Shown: piece after piece, positions 54,090 to 63,202 of the stretch
Layout of the letters: the number at the start of each line of letters is the position of its first letter
Numbering within the stretch: the first letter of the stretch is position 1
Assembly: GCA_022450045.1 (NCBI GenBank)
Contig: JAKURD010000008.1
Span: 1 to 64,000 of the forward strand
Length of the DNA stretch: 64,000 nucleotides
From: Gracilimonas sp.
Lineage (GTDB): Bacteria > Bacteroidota > Rhodothermia > Balneolales > Balneolaceae
Direction: 5' to 3'
Notes under the pieces: model-generated
Seen by the model: the letters and a program-made list of their open reading frames with translations, nothing else
Told to the model about the DNA's origin: nothing
Database searches by the model: none
Position numbers and translations under genes: made by a program

Positions 54090-54483
54090 CATGGACGCCC
54101 TTCGAGAACAGTTAATGACATCATTAAGAGTCTTTCTCTTTTTGGATACTTACGCACCCCGGGACCTTGATATGAACCAACCCATTTGCGAGATCAAGAT
54201 GAATGAAGAAGAATGCCTCTACGAGGCTTTGGTAAATATTGCTATAAACCGGTGGCAAATCCATCATGCTTATCACATTAAGCAGCCAGATATTACCCGC
54301 TTTAGCATCGCTGAACTAGCCGATCTTGCTCTCGCTTCTGAAAGGCTTGCTGGAAAAGAGTACCAGCGCTTTGTAGATGATAAAATGGATGAAATCTCCG
54401 TGACGCTAAGAGAATATTTACAAGATTCCTTCCGTGAGCAAGGCGTGATTGAAGAAGCCGAATACTTGATGAATCTGAATTAA
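54082..54483 (+). CDS. Unknown protein after the DUF1232 gene
   Basis: 133 aa, not recognised. Acidic and helical (MDALREQLMTSLRVFLFLDTY; KMNEEECLYEALVNIAINRWQIHHAYHI). The ATG at 54082 overlaps the preceding stop (TATGAATAA), so it is translationally coupled to the DUF1232 gene. Confidence 0.6.
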   Translation: MNNMDALREQLMTSLRVFLFLDTYAPRDLDMNQPICEIKMNEEECLYEALVNIAINRWQIHHAYHIKQPDITRFSIAELADLALASERLAGKEYQRFVDDKMDEISVTLREYLQDSFREQGVIEEAEYLMNLN

Positions 54484-54631
54484 GAGGGAACCTGGCGTAA
54501 ATGAGAGTCAGTGGTCAAGTGTCTTACTCTTTTAGATTAAAATGCTGTTTTTAAATTGGCAAAAATGTAGTCAATCTACGGTCTAAGTAACTGACAAAAT
54601 CGCACAAATTGTTATACATCCAATTTTTGGC

Positions 54632-54649
54632 ATGATTAATGCTAATCAT
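54632..54649. promoter_or_regulatory. Perfect 18-bp palindrome, operator-like
   Basis: ATGATTA-ATGC-TAATCAT has 7-bp arms with a 4-base self-complementary centre, so all 18 bp but the centre pair are palindromic. It is placed upstream of the terminator and metalloprotease gene. Could be a binding site for an element regulator. Confidence 0.4.
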
Positions 54650-54694
54650 TATCAACCAGCATTATAGGAGTATGATGCTAGTGTAAACATAATG

Positions 54695-54724
54695 AAGCCA
54701 CCTCGAAAGGGGTGGCTTTTTTAT
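54695..54724 (+). terminator. Rho-independent terminator
   Basis: AAGCCACC (54695-54702) pairs with GGTGGCTT (54711-54718), with loop TCGAAAGG, followed by TTTTTA. It ends a short transcript upstream of the TPR-metalloprotease gene. Confidence 0.8.
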
Positions 54725-54829
54725 GCTCTGTTTCTACCACCATTAACAATGCAGTAAATTTCCTTCCGAATAACCATTATCTTACATAGGTTATTAACGA
54801 GCTGTTAATCCTGAATCTATATTTACTGA

Positions 54830-56788
54830 ATGGTTATCACCCATATTGTTGACGACTTTTTATTTGAACTCTTCCCAGAAGCGGAAAATGATACCGAAAA
54901 GCTGACCTCTATTCTGAAGCGGTATTATACCTTGGGGCCTTTCGAGCCGGAAGTGGAACTCAAAGACTCAACTATCGAAGTCTCCATAGATGTGGATCGC
55001 ATCAATGCGGATAAGGGCAAGTTTGATAAGCTGGTAAAGTATGCGGAATCCGGAAAGCTGGATAAAGCCATTGAACTGGCAGATGAACTTATTGAAAACG
55101 CTCCAAACATCAGTGAATACCACCGGGTGCGTGGACAAGCCTACTCTGAAAAAGGAGACCAGGAAGAAGCTATCAATTCTTTGATTGATGCCCTCAAATG
55201 GAATCCTAAGAACGAGTGGGCATTGCTAATGATCGGTAACATCTATGCCCGATTCAAACAGGACATGGAAACGGCTCTGAAGTATTTTGATAAGGTGTTG
55301 GAAGTGAAACCGGATGATTACCATGCTTTAAACAACATTGGAGTTCAGCTTTTTGAAACTGGTCGAAAAGAGGAAGCCTTGGAATACTTGAACAAGGCAC
55401 TGGAAGCTAATCCTAAATACCCAAACACCTTGTTTGCTTTTGCTATGATTGCCTATCGGGAGAATGATTACTCTAAGGCGTTTGAGTATAGCACCAAGTC
55501 ACTTCGCAATCAGGATAAGAAAGACGAATTATACGATAACGCCGTTAAAATGGCGCTCTCCAGTGCAAAGGAATTAACCGGAGAGATAGATGGACTTGGT
55601 ATCGCTGAAGAATACATGCAATCACTGTCTGATCGTTTTGATGTGGACATTAAGATGGAAGCAGATCCTGAAATTCCTACGGCTGCGACTATGCAATATG
55701 CGGAGGTATATCAGCGAAACCATCACTTAATAAAGTATAAGCCCAATCATCCGGCTGTTGCTCATTTGGTGGTGCACGAACTTATGCATCTTGAGCTTCG
55801 GGAAGAAGCCAGAGTGGAGAATGTAAACAAACTGTTTACTACGACCGATTCTACTAAAGCTTCTTTCCGGCTGACATTCAAGAAAGATGCCGAACGACTG
55901 AAAAAGAAAGGCGTACCTGAATCCAATGTCCGGGGTTTTATGGATTCTATGGCTGACGGGCTGAACCGACAAGTATTCAACACGCCTATTGATGTGTTCA
56001 TAGAAGACCGGATTTATAACCGTTTTGAAGAAATTAGATCATTCCAATTGCTTTCACTTCATGCCAATACTATGGAAGGAGCTGATGCAAACACCCGACC
56101 TGATATCATCAAGAATGCTCCCAATAAGGTCATTTCTGCTTCAACAACCTACGGTTTGGTTCACGCCTTACAGCTGAAGGATTTGTTTGGTCTTGATCTT
56201 ATTGGTGAATTCAAACCGAAACGCAAAGAAGTTGAAACGGCCACCAAGTTCTATGAAGAATACCTGGAACACAAGGATGATAAGGAAGCCGGTATCGAAT
56301 ACGACCTGATTCAGTTTTGGGCTGAAGATCTGAACCTTGACCGGTATTTTAATCTCGTTGACGAGAAGAGCCAGAATAATTCAGCAGATTCGGTACTGGA
56401 CAAGATAGAAAGTGATCCTTACGGATTGGATGAAGATGATCCTTCCAAAGACCGGAAAATGAAAACCTTCATAGAGAAGCATGGCGGGGATGATATAAAC
56501 ATGGCTGTGGCGATGTATATGGTTGGAGCTCTCCAGTATTTTGAAGGTATGGACAAGTCCAAAATCAAAGAGATTGCCTTTGATATTGCCAAAGTGGGCA
56601 CTGCCGGTATTGATCCCAAAAAAGATGGGTATCGAATTCCAAGTATTCCTGACAGTAATTTTTCTGGATATCAGACCTTAGCTTACTTTTATGTAAGTTG
56701 GACATTAGCTATACCAGAAATGGTTCCTAGCTTGGGGTTATCCTTTAAAGAGGAATATGAAGTCGCTTGCGAGTTCAACTCACTTTAA
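54830..56788 (+). CDS. TPR-repeat protein with zinc metallopeptidase motif
   Basis: 652 aa. The N-terminal region is followed by TPR repeats at about 75-220 (FDKLVKYAESGKLDKAIELAD, EYHRVRGQAYSEKGDQEEA, WALLMIGNIYARF). Then HLVVHELMHLELREEARVEN carries HELMH (316-320), a zincin signature. C-terminal regions are helical. It has no signal peptide, so it would act in the cytoplasm; TPRs may recruit the substrate or phage proteins. The gene lies next to the restriction operon and might belong to the defence cargo, but the role is unknown. The start ATG at 54830 follows the terminator-separated gap. Confidence 0.68.
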   Translation: MVITHIVDDFLFELFPEAENDTEKLTSILKRYYTLGPFEPEVELKDSTIEVSIDVDRINADKGKFDKLVKYAESGKLDKAIELADELIENAPNISEYHRVRGQAYSEKGDQEEAINSLIDALKWNPKNEWALLMIGNIYARFKQDMETALKYFDKVLEVKPDDYHALNNIGVQLFETGRKEEALEYLNKALEANPKYPNTLFAFAMIAYRENDYSKAFEYSTKSLRNQDKKDELYDNAVKMALSSAKELTGEIDGLGIAEEYMQSLSDRFDVDIKMEADPEIPTAATMQYAEVYQRNHHLIKYKPNHPAVAHLVVHELMHLELREEARVENVNKLFTTTDSTKASFRLTFKKDAERLKKKGVPESNVRGFMDSMADGLNRQVFNTPIDVFIEDRIYNRFEEIRSFQLLSLHANTMEGADANTRPDIIKNAPNKVISASTTYGLVHALQLKDLFGLDLIGEFKPKRKEVETATKFYEEYLEHKDDKEAGIEYDLIQFWAEDLNLDRYFNLVDEKSQNNSADSVLDKIESDPYGLDEDDPSKDRKMKTFIEKHGGDDINMAVAMYMVGALQYFEGMDKSKIKEIAFDIAKVGTAGIDPKKDGYRIPSIPDSNFSGYQTLAYFYVSWTLAIPEMVPSLGLSFKEEYEVACEFNSL

Positions 56789-56906
56789 AAAAATTATGTC
56801 ATATAAAGGTGACATAGCGGTGTCACTATAAATGTATATTTTAAGTCGAAATTATTTAGAGCCAATTAAATAAAAAGTACTCTTAATCCAACAAATAATC
56901 CGATAA

Positions 56907-58247
56907 ATGGAATCTGGAATTCAAAAGAAAATTTTTAAGAATAGTTTAATTAAAGATGAAGAAAAGAGGTCAATATTAAATTACTATCTCGATCTAGAAA
57001 ATAGAATTTCAATCAATTCTCGTGAAAATTCTGATCAAGGAACACCTGTGAATTTTCAATTAGCAAAAAAATTTCCAAGGCATAGATGGTATACATATAA
57101 GGAAGGGTTTTCTCCAGTATTTGTTAGCGACTTTATTAACCGATTTAGAAAGAGTGAGAGTGATGTAATTTTTGATCCTTTTGGAGGAATCGGTACATCT
57201 GTATTAGAAGGAGCTATGAAGGGGTATAATTCTTATTCTAATGATATAAATGGGCTCAGTAATTATATTGCGAATATTAAAACTGCCAATTATTCGGAAA
57301 AGGATTTATCTGATATAAAAAAAGCCTGTGATGAATTTATTAACAACGAACTCACAGAAAATGCTTCACCACCTGACCATGACACAGTATTAAATTATTT
57401 CGACCAAAAAGTGCTAGAAAACATTCTAAGCATTCAAGCATGGATTAATAATTTAGATTCTTCCAAAACAAGAAATCTATTTAATCTGTCACTAATTACA
57501 AACTTAGAGTACTTTTCATCTCATAGAAAAGATGGTAATGGAGTTAAAAGGAAATCCAATCATGTCCCAATTACAAAATTATCAGATACCAAAGAAATAT
57601 TAATTAAAAATATCGAACTATTTATTAAAGACATTGAATCAACGAAAATTTCGGGTAATGGGAATATCTTAACCCAAAGTTCATTTGATAAATACGAGCT
57701 TCCAGAAAAAGCAGATTTAGTGATTACTTCACCACCCTACGCTAACTGTTTTGACTATAGCAAAGTATACTTAGTTGAGTTATGGTTTAGTGGGATTTTT
57801 AAAAATAAAATGGATCAGAAAATCTTTAGGGAGTCTTCAATTATCAGCCATGTTCACTACAATTGGGATAAAAGACATGAGAATTTTGGCAATGAATTTG
57901 TAAATAGTGACATTTACAATTACTTAAGCAATAAAGACTTATGGGACAAAAAAATCCCTAAAATGGTTACAGGGTATTTTTCAGATATGGGAAAGGTATT
58001 GACAGAAATGTCTCATAACCTAAATAAAGGTGCAACCGTTGGGATGGTAGTTGGAAATAGTGTTTATGCTGGGCTTCCTATTGCAACTGATTTACTAATT
58101 ACAGAAATGGCAAAAGACGTTGGATATGAAGTAGAAGGTATTGAAGTTTATAGACAACTTAATTCATCTCCTCAGCAAATGAAAAAACTCACTACAGAAG
58201 AGAAAAAATTCTTACGCGAAAGTTTAATAATATTAAAATGGAAATGA
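56907..58247 (+). CDS. DNA methyltransferase 1 (amino-methyltransferase, TSPPY type)
   Basis: 446 aa. Motif I is VIFDPFGGIGTSVLEGAMKG (S-adenosylmethionine site), motif IV is LVITSPPYANCFDYSK. The TSPPY catalytic motif indicates N4-cytosine or N6-adenine methylation rather than 5-methylcytosine. The gene starts the restriction operon: the next methyltransferase begins 10 bp before its TGA stop. Its role is to protect host DNA at the recognised sequence. Confidence 0.85.
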   Translation: MESGIQKKIFKNSLIKDEEKRSILNYYLDLENRISINSRENSDQGTPVNFQLAKKFPRHRWYTYKEGFSPVFVSDFINRFRKSESDVIFDPFGGIGTSVLEGAMKGYNSYSNDINGLSNYIANIKTANYSEKDLSDIKKACDEFINNELTENASPPDHDTVLNYFDQKVLENILSIQAWINNLDSSKTRNLFNLSLITNLEYFSSHRKDGNGVKRKSNHVPITKLSDTKEILIKNIELFIKDIESTKISGNGNILTQSSFDKYELPEKADLVITSPPYANCFDYSKVYLVELWFSGIFKNKMDQKIFRESSIISHVHYNWDKRHENFGNEFVNSDIYNYLSNKDLWDKKIPKMVTGYFSDMGKVLTEMSHNLNKGATVGMVVGNSVYAGLPIATDLLITEMAKDVGYEVEGIEVYRQLNSSPQQMKKLTTEEKKFLRESLIILKWK

Positions 58248-59539
58248 CAGAAGTATCAGTTGATAATAATTCGTTAAGCGGTGGCTTTAATCCATATGAA
58301 TTAAATTGGGATGAAACTGTAAGTTTTCCAAGCACAAGAAGTTTAATGGAATATGGCAATAAGATTTACAATAGATATCCTGCCAGAAGTATATTTCTTG
58401 TACCAAGAGCAATTTTCTACCAAAATCATCTGAAGAATAAAAAGTTAAATATACTCGACCCTTACATGGGATCAGGTACAACAGCTGTTGAGGCTAGCCA
58501 GTTTAAATTTAACATATTTGGTGTAGAAATGGATCCTTTTGCTAGGTTGATTTCTGAAGTCAGTATAATGAGATTCAACGATATAGAAAAAAATGAGCTA
58601 CGTAAGCTACTAGAGAAAATCAAAAAAAATTGGAAAAATCATACAATAAATGATGATTTATATCCTGACCTTAAAAATGTTGAATATTGGTTTGATGATA
58701 AGATTTTTAAAGACTTACTGAGGTTGAAATCGTATATATACGATACAATAACAAATGAAAACTATTTGAAATTTTTCAAAGTTACTTTTGCTGATTGTAT
58801 TAAACCGACCTCAAAGATGGAGAGACAATCTACCAAACCTTATATTTCTTCTAAGTATGAAAAGAAAATTAAACCTGTAATTGAATCTTTCGAGTACAGT
58901 TTTAAAAAACATTTGAAAGCCCTGAGTCAATATGAGGTTGATAATGAATATAACCCAAAGATAAATTGGATTGGAAATGATGCTTCATCATTTCAATCTG
59001 AGGAAACTATTGATGTAGCAATTACATCTCCTCCATACTTAAATGCATTTGATTATACTCAAATTATCAAGGTGGCAAGTTCTTGGGTGGGAACTTTAAC
59101 AAACCCAGATATTAAAGAGCTAAGGTCAATTCAAGTTGGTCATCACTATCGCAGGGAAGTTAAATTTCATAATGAAGCAATTAATGCTTTTAAAACCTTT
59201 TATGATAAATTGTTATCCCTTGACAAAGATAAAACAAGATCAAGCCCTCAGAAATTAGCAGATACTTGCCTTGCATATTTCAATGATATTTATTCAAATC
59301 TAGAAAATGTTTATAGATCTTTAAAAAAGGGAGGAGAATATCATATGATTTTAGGTGATAATACAATTAAAGGGATAGAGATTCCTACACATAAATTAAT
59401 TGCAAATTTAGCCCAAAAAACTGGATTTGATTGGTTCGGTTATTACAAGTACCCTATTAAAGATCATAGAACTTCAATCCCCCGTAATGGCAAAGGTGGG
59501 AAAATTAAATATGAATATATTATAAGCTTAAGAAAATGA
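58238..59539 (+). CDS. DNA methyltransferase 2 (TSPPY type)
   Basis: 433 aa. Motif I NILDPYMGSGTTAVEASQ, motif IV VAITSPPYLNAFDYTQ; the end has a cluster of aromatic residues. Distinct from methyltransferase 1, so the pair probably modifies the two strands of an asymmetric site, as in LlaJI-type systems. It overlaps the previous gene by 10 bp and the McrB-like gene by 4 bp (ATGA). Confidence 0.85.
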   Translation: MEMTEVSVDNNSLSGGFNPYELNWDETVSFPSTRSLMEYGNKIYNRYPARSIFLVPRAIFYQNHLKNKKLNILDPYMGSGTTAVEASQFKFNIFGVEMDPFARLISEVSIMRFNDIEKNELRKLLEKIKKNWKNHTINDDLYPDLKNVEYWFDDKIFKDLLRLKSYIYDTITNENYLKFFKVTFADCIKPTSKMERQSTKPYISSKYEKKIKPVIESFEYSFKKHLKALSQYEVDNEYNPKINWIGNDASSFQSEETIDVAITSPPYLNAFDYTQIIKVASSWVGTLTNPDIKELRSIQVGHHYRREVKFHNEAINAFKTFYDKLLSLDKDKTRSSPQKLADTCLAYFNDIYSNLENVYRSLKKGGEYHMILGDNTIKGIEIPTHKLIANLAQKTGFDWFGYYKYPIKDHRTSIPRNGKGGKIKYEYIISLRK

Positions 59540-61455
59540 TTCAAGGATATCCTGATGTCTTATTTGAAAAGTGGGTCGATTTCGTTGACAAAATTTTGAA
59601 CTATGAAGGAGCAATTGATCCAAATTCAAGTTCTACTGATCAATTGAATACGATATTTGAAAGTTCGGGCTCAAATTACCCCACAAGAGCTAATGAATTT
59701 TATAAAATGGGTCTTTTAAGTAAACCATTAACAGGCTCTGATAGTGCTCTTGTTCCATTCCTTTCTAAAGAAATGATTCTATCACATCTAGGGGCATCTG
59801 CTTATCTAGTCTACAAAGCAAAGGGGAATTTGAACCCAACACTTTTTTTAAAAGCACATAGTGCATTATCCACTATTAGCCTATTGAAAGTAAGTGAGAC
59901 ATATAATGGCATTACATTTTCTCTCTTAAGTTTATTTAAATTTTTATTAGACCTTTTTCCTGTTGGAGACAATAGATATATACTTCACTTGAGATACCTT
60001 GCTGCTGCAATGTTTTGTGAGATTCAACATGATCCAGGAACTTTATATAATTCCTTCATAGAAAAGGAGAAGCCAACCTTACGAATAATACAAACAGGCG
60101 ATAATGAAATTCTTGCTACTTTTGAATCATCAAATGACATAGCTAATGCAATAGAAACAGATGTTCCTTTCGATGGGATTATAAATGCTAGAAAATCTAA
60201 TTATTTTATTGGGAATCATAATGCCTCAGAACTTAGAGGTTTTTATAGCAAGGCAATACATGATTTTGACGAAGTTTTGGATAACTTTTATAAATATGAA
60301 ATTGACAACCTGAATTCACCTGAAATTGTAAGTTTTTATGATAACAAAACGGACCCAATTGAATTTTTAAACCACCTTTTTAGTCAAAATAAATTAGAAG
60401 CCAATTATGGAACTATGATTGAATCTTTAAAAAAAGCTTGTCTCGAAGCAACTGAGGTTTTAGATATCTCTTCAAATGTTAGAGAAACAGAGAATACTGG
60501 AGTCCAAAAAAATATAATCTTCTTTGGCCCTCCCGGAACAGGAAAGTCTTATAAAGTTGATGAGATAACAAAAAATGTACCGGAGTCAAGAAAAAGAAGA
60601 GTGACTTTCCATCCAAGTTATGATTACACATCATTCGTAGGAGGTTACAAACCAATTTCAGAAAAAAATAATGATACTGGTGAAGAGGAAATTAAATACA
60701 AGTTCGCCCCTCAGACATTTACTAAGATTCTTGTAGATGCTTGGAATGATACGGAAGGCAAAGATTACTACTTAATAATTGAAGAAATAAATAGAGGTAA
60801 CTCAGCAGAAATTTTTGGTGACTTATTTCAGCTATTAGATAGAGACTCAAATTATGCGATATCACCATCTGAAGATCTAAAAGAATTTCTATCTGGTGAG
60901 TTAAATGAAGTAGCAAAAGAAATTCTTAAAGATGGCAAACTGTATTTACCATCGAACTTATATATATATGCTACTATGAATACTTCTGATCAATCTTTGT
61001 ACCCAATAGATAGTGCGTTTAAGAGAAGGTGGGATTGGGTTTATGTTCCAATTAATTATAGTGAAAATAATCCCGATGGTTCTCCTAATTTGTCCTATAA
61101 CTATAAAGTTAGGTTAAATGAAGAAGAGTATTTTTCTTGGATTAGTTTCTTGAAAGAGGTGAATAAGAAAATTATTGATAATCCCGGTTTAGGTATGGAT
61201 AAGTGTGTGGGTAACTACTTCATTAAACCAAATAAAGAGTATATCCAATTAGATGATTTTGTACATAAGGTTATTTTTTATTTATGGAATGATGTTTTCA
61301 AAGATGAGGAAGACACAATTTTTGACAACATTACTTATGAAGATTTTTTCCCTGTAAATAATGTTGGCCAGGTAAATGTGAAGGAAATTCTTTTAAACCT
61401 TGATATCGATATAATAAATATTACTGAGACTTTGAGTGATGAAAGTTCTAATTGA
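59536..61455 (+). CDS. McrB-like AAA+ restriction motor protein
   Basis: 639 aa. An N-terminal target-recognition-like region of about 310 residues, then an AAA+ GTPase-type module: Walker A GPPGTGKS (331-338), RRVTFHPSYDYTSFVGGYKP, Walker B-like YLIIEEINRGNSAEIFGDLFQLLDRD and the McrB signature ATMNTSDQS. It translocates on DNA driven by nucleotide hydrolysis and recruits the nuclease subunit encoded next. It corresponds to LlaJI.R1. Confidence 0.88.
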   Translation: MIQGYPDVLFEKWVDFVDKILNYEGAIDPNSSSTDQLNTIFESSGSNYPTRANEFYKMGLLSKPLTGSDSALVPFLSKEMILSHLGASAYLVYKAKGNLNPTLFLKAHSALSTISLLKVSETYNGITFSLLSLFKFLLDLFPVGDNRYILHLRYLAAAMFCEIQHDPGTLYNSFIEKEKPTLRIIQTGDNEILATFESSNDIANAIETDVPFDGIINARKSNYFIGNHNASELRGFYSKAIHDFDEVLDNFYKYEIDNLNSPEIVSFYDNKTDPIEFLNHLFSQNKLEANYGTMIESLKKACLEATEVLDISSNVRETENTGVQKNIIFFGPPGTGKSYKVDEITKNVPESRKRRVTFHPSYDYTSFVGGYKPISEKNNDTGEEEIKYKFAPQTFTKILVDAWNDTEGKDYYLIIEEINRGNSAEIFGDLFQLLDRDSNYAISPSEDLKEFLSGELNEVAKEILKDGKLYLPSNLYIYATMNTSDQSLYPIDSAFKRRWDWVYVPINYSENNPDGSPNLSYNYKVRLNEEEYFSWISFLKEVNKKIIDNPGLGMDKCVGNYFIKPNKEYIQLDDFVHKVIFYLWNDVFKDEEDTIFDNITYEDFFPVNNVGQVNVKEILLNLDIDIINITETLSDESSN

Positions 61456-63136
61456 AGGGCAAAATTATGATCTAGATTTACTAAAAAGATTATTCAATAG
61501 TGACCGTGATCAATTTTATACTATCAACCAAAATGAGGGAAAAATAAGTACTGTTGGTTACTACCATAATTTTGATTCGAATGAAATCATCTACATGTTA
61601 CCAAAAGTATTTATGCGTGATGAAGAGATCACGGTTTTTGGTTTTAAAAAAGAGCATTTAGTTGAGGATTCCTTTTCTCCAAATATTAAAAAAGGAGATG
61701 AATACAATTGGGTACGTCACTTATCAATAATATTTTATAAAAGCTTATCCGAGTATAAAAAAAGAATTAAGGTTCAGAATATCATAAAAGAACAAGAAGT
61801 TCCAAATCTTAGGAGCAATCTTGGAAATAAGGAATTTAGTTACTTAGACTTACTACTAAGCTTTGTCAACTACTATAAAAAGAACAAGCTTCAAATAACT
61901 TTTATTAACAAAGAGAACAAGAATAGAAGACCTAATAAGGTTAATTGGGAGAAAACTGTTATGAACAGTAGACCTATTCTTACAAAGAATAAAGCTCCCA
62001 TATACCAAACCGTTTATAGTAAAAGCAAAGAAATAAATAATGAAGAAGACTTATTTAGAGTATACTTTTCAATATTAAATTTTTTTGACAAGGAACATGC
62101 TTTAAATATCAATATCCCACCTTCGATAGAATATGTGCCTCATAGAAAATTTAAAAAGAAGAAAAACACATTATACAAACTCTTAAAAAAAATTAGATCA
62201 AACTATTTTTCTGATAGCTTAAAAAGAATGGTGAGGCTCTGTGAACTTTATTTTAGCATTGAGGAAAATGCCTCTGTCAAAAATAGAACTACTGAATTTA
62301 TTATTGTTGATAACTACAATCTTGTGTTTGAAGACATGATAGATAAGCTTGTTGCAACTGGGGAAGATGAATTGCTAAATGAGTATCAAAATTCAATAAT
62401 TCCTGAAATGAAAGTAAATAGAGATGGTAAAATAATTGACCATATCTACGACTATCAATCCTTAATTGATACAAGTAATATCTTCTATATTGGTGATTCC
62501 AAATACTATAAACCTGAGAATAAGGCTAGTACTATATCAAAATATAAACAGATTACTTACGCAAAGAACATTATCCAATACAACATTGATCTTTTCAACA
62601 CTGAAGGATCTGCTCTTTTCAATACTCGTTATAGAGACAAAATTACCGAAGGGTATAATATTACACCAAACTTTTTTATTTATGGGTTCATATCGGATTA
62701 CCGCAATTATACTGATCCACAGATCTCTGAACGAGGAGAGCCAACTAATGCATTTCATTTTAAATACCGCCTTTTCGACCGTGATACATTATTTATTCTC
62801 AAATACAGAATAAACTTTCTTTTTGTGATTAATGCATACGTTGAAATGAACAATCAACGACTAAGAATTTTTAGAAGAAATATTAAAGTAAAATTCAGGA
62901 AAAATTTTATTGACTATTTCAACGGACAGAGTGGTGGATTTGAGTACTCTTTTTATCGAAAAAAATTCGAATCATCAGAATCAGAAGATCTTGACAGTTT
63001 TATTAATCAAAATTTTAAAGTTTTAAATGGTAAATGTATCCTGACAAAGGATAATTTTCTCATAATAGCAAAGCATTGTGAGGATAACTCATTGGATGGA
63101 ATACTCGGCAGTTTTCAAAAATTTGAACTTTCTTAA
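61439..63136 (+). CDS. McrC/LlaJI-like restriction nuclease subunit
   Basis: 565 aa from ATG 61439 (a GTG at 61436 is in frame). N-terminal MKVLIEGQNYDLDLLKRLF, then the LlaJI-type core; the nuclease motif IFYIGDSKYYKPEN (Asp353, Lys355) belongs to a PD-(D/E)XK site. Lys-rich and low GC. It overlaps the end of the McrB-like gene, so the four genes form one operon. It cuts DNA unmethylated at the recognised site; recognition sequence unknown. Confidence 0.85.
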   Translation: MKVLIEGQNYDLDLLKRLFNSDRDQFYTINQNEGKISTVGYYHNFDSNEIIYMLPKVFMRDEEITVFGFKKEHLVEDSFSPNIKKGDEYNWVRHLSIIFYKSLSEYKKRIKVQNIIKEQEVPNLRSNLGNKEFSYLDLLLSFVNYYKKNKLQITFINKENKNRRPNKVNWEKTVMNSRPILTKNKAPIYQTVYSKSKEINNEEDLFRVYFSILNFFDKEHALNINIPPSIEYVPHRKFKKKKNTLYKLLKKIRSNYFSDSLKRMVRLCELYFSIEENASVKNRTTEFIIVDNYNLVFEDMIDKLVATGEDELLNEYQNSIIPEMKVNRDGKIIDHIYDYQSLIDTSNIFYIGDSKYYKPENKASTISKYKQITYAKNIIQYNIDLFNTEGSALFNTRYRDKITEGYNITPNFFIYGFISDYRNYTDPQISERGEPTNAFHFKYRLFDRDTLFILKYRINFLFVINAYVEMNNQRLRIFRRNIKVKFRKNFIDYFNGQSGGFEYSFYRKKFESSESEDLDSFINQNFKVLNGKCILTKDNFLIIAKHCEDNSLDGILGSFQKFELS

Positions 63137-63202
63137 CCTTCCTGATTTTTTTAAATACCAAATTTTTATATCTCGAATGGCTTCCTATTTAAGTGATTTA
63201 AA

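Larger units (their letters stand above)
54484..54829. other. Intergenic region with operator-like palindrome
   Basis: About 345 bp. A perfect palindrome ATGATTA-ATGC-TAATCAT lies at 54632-54649 and a terminator at 54695-54724. A short transcript, possibly a small RNA, could end there. A ribosome-site-like ATAGGAG precedes a four-codon frame at 54672 that is too short to call. Confidence 0.5.
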
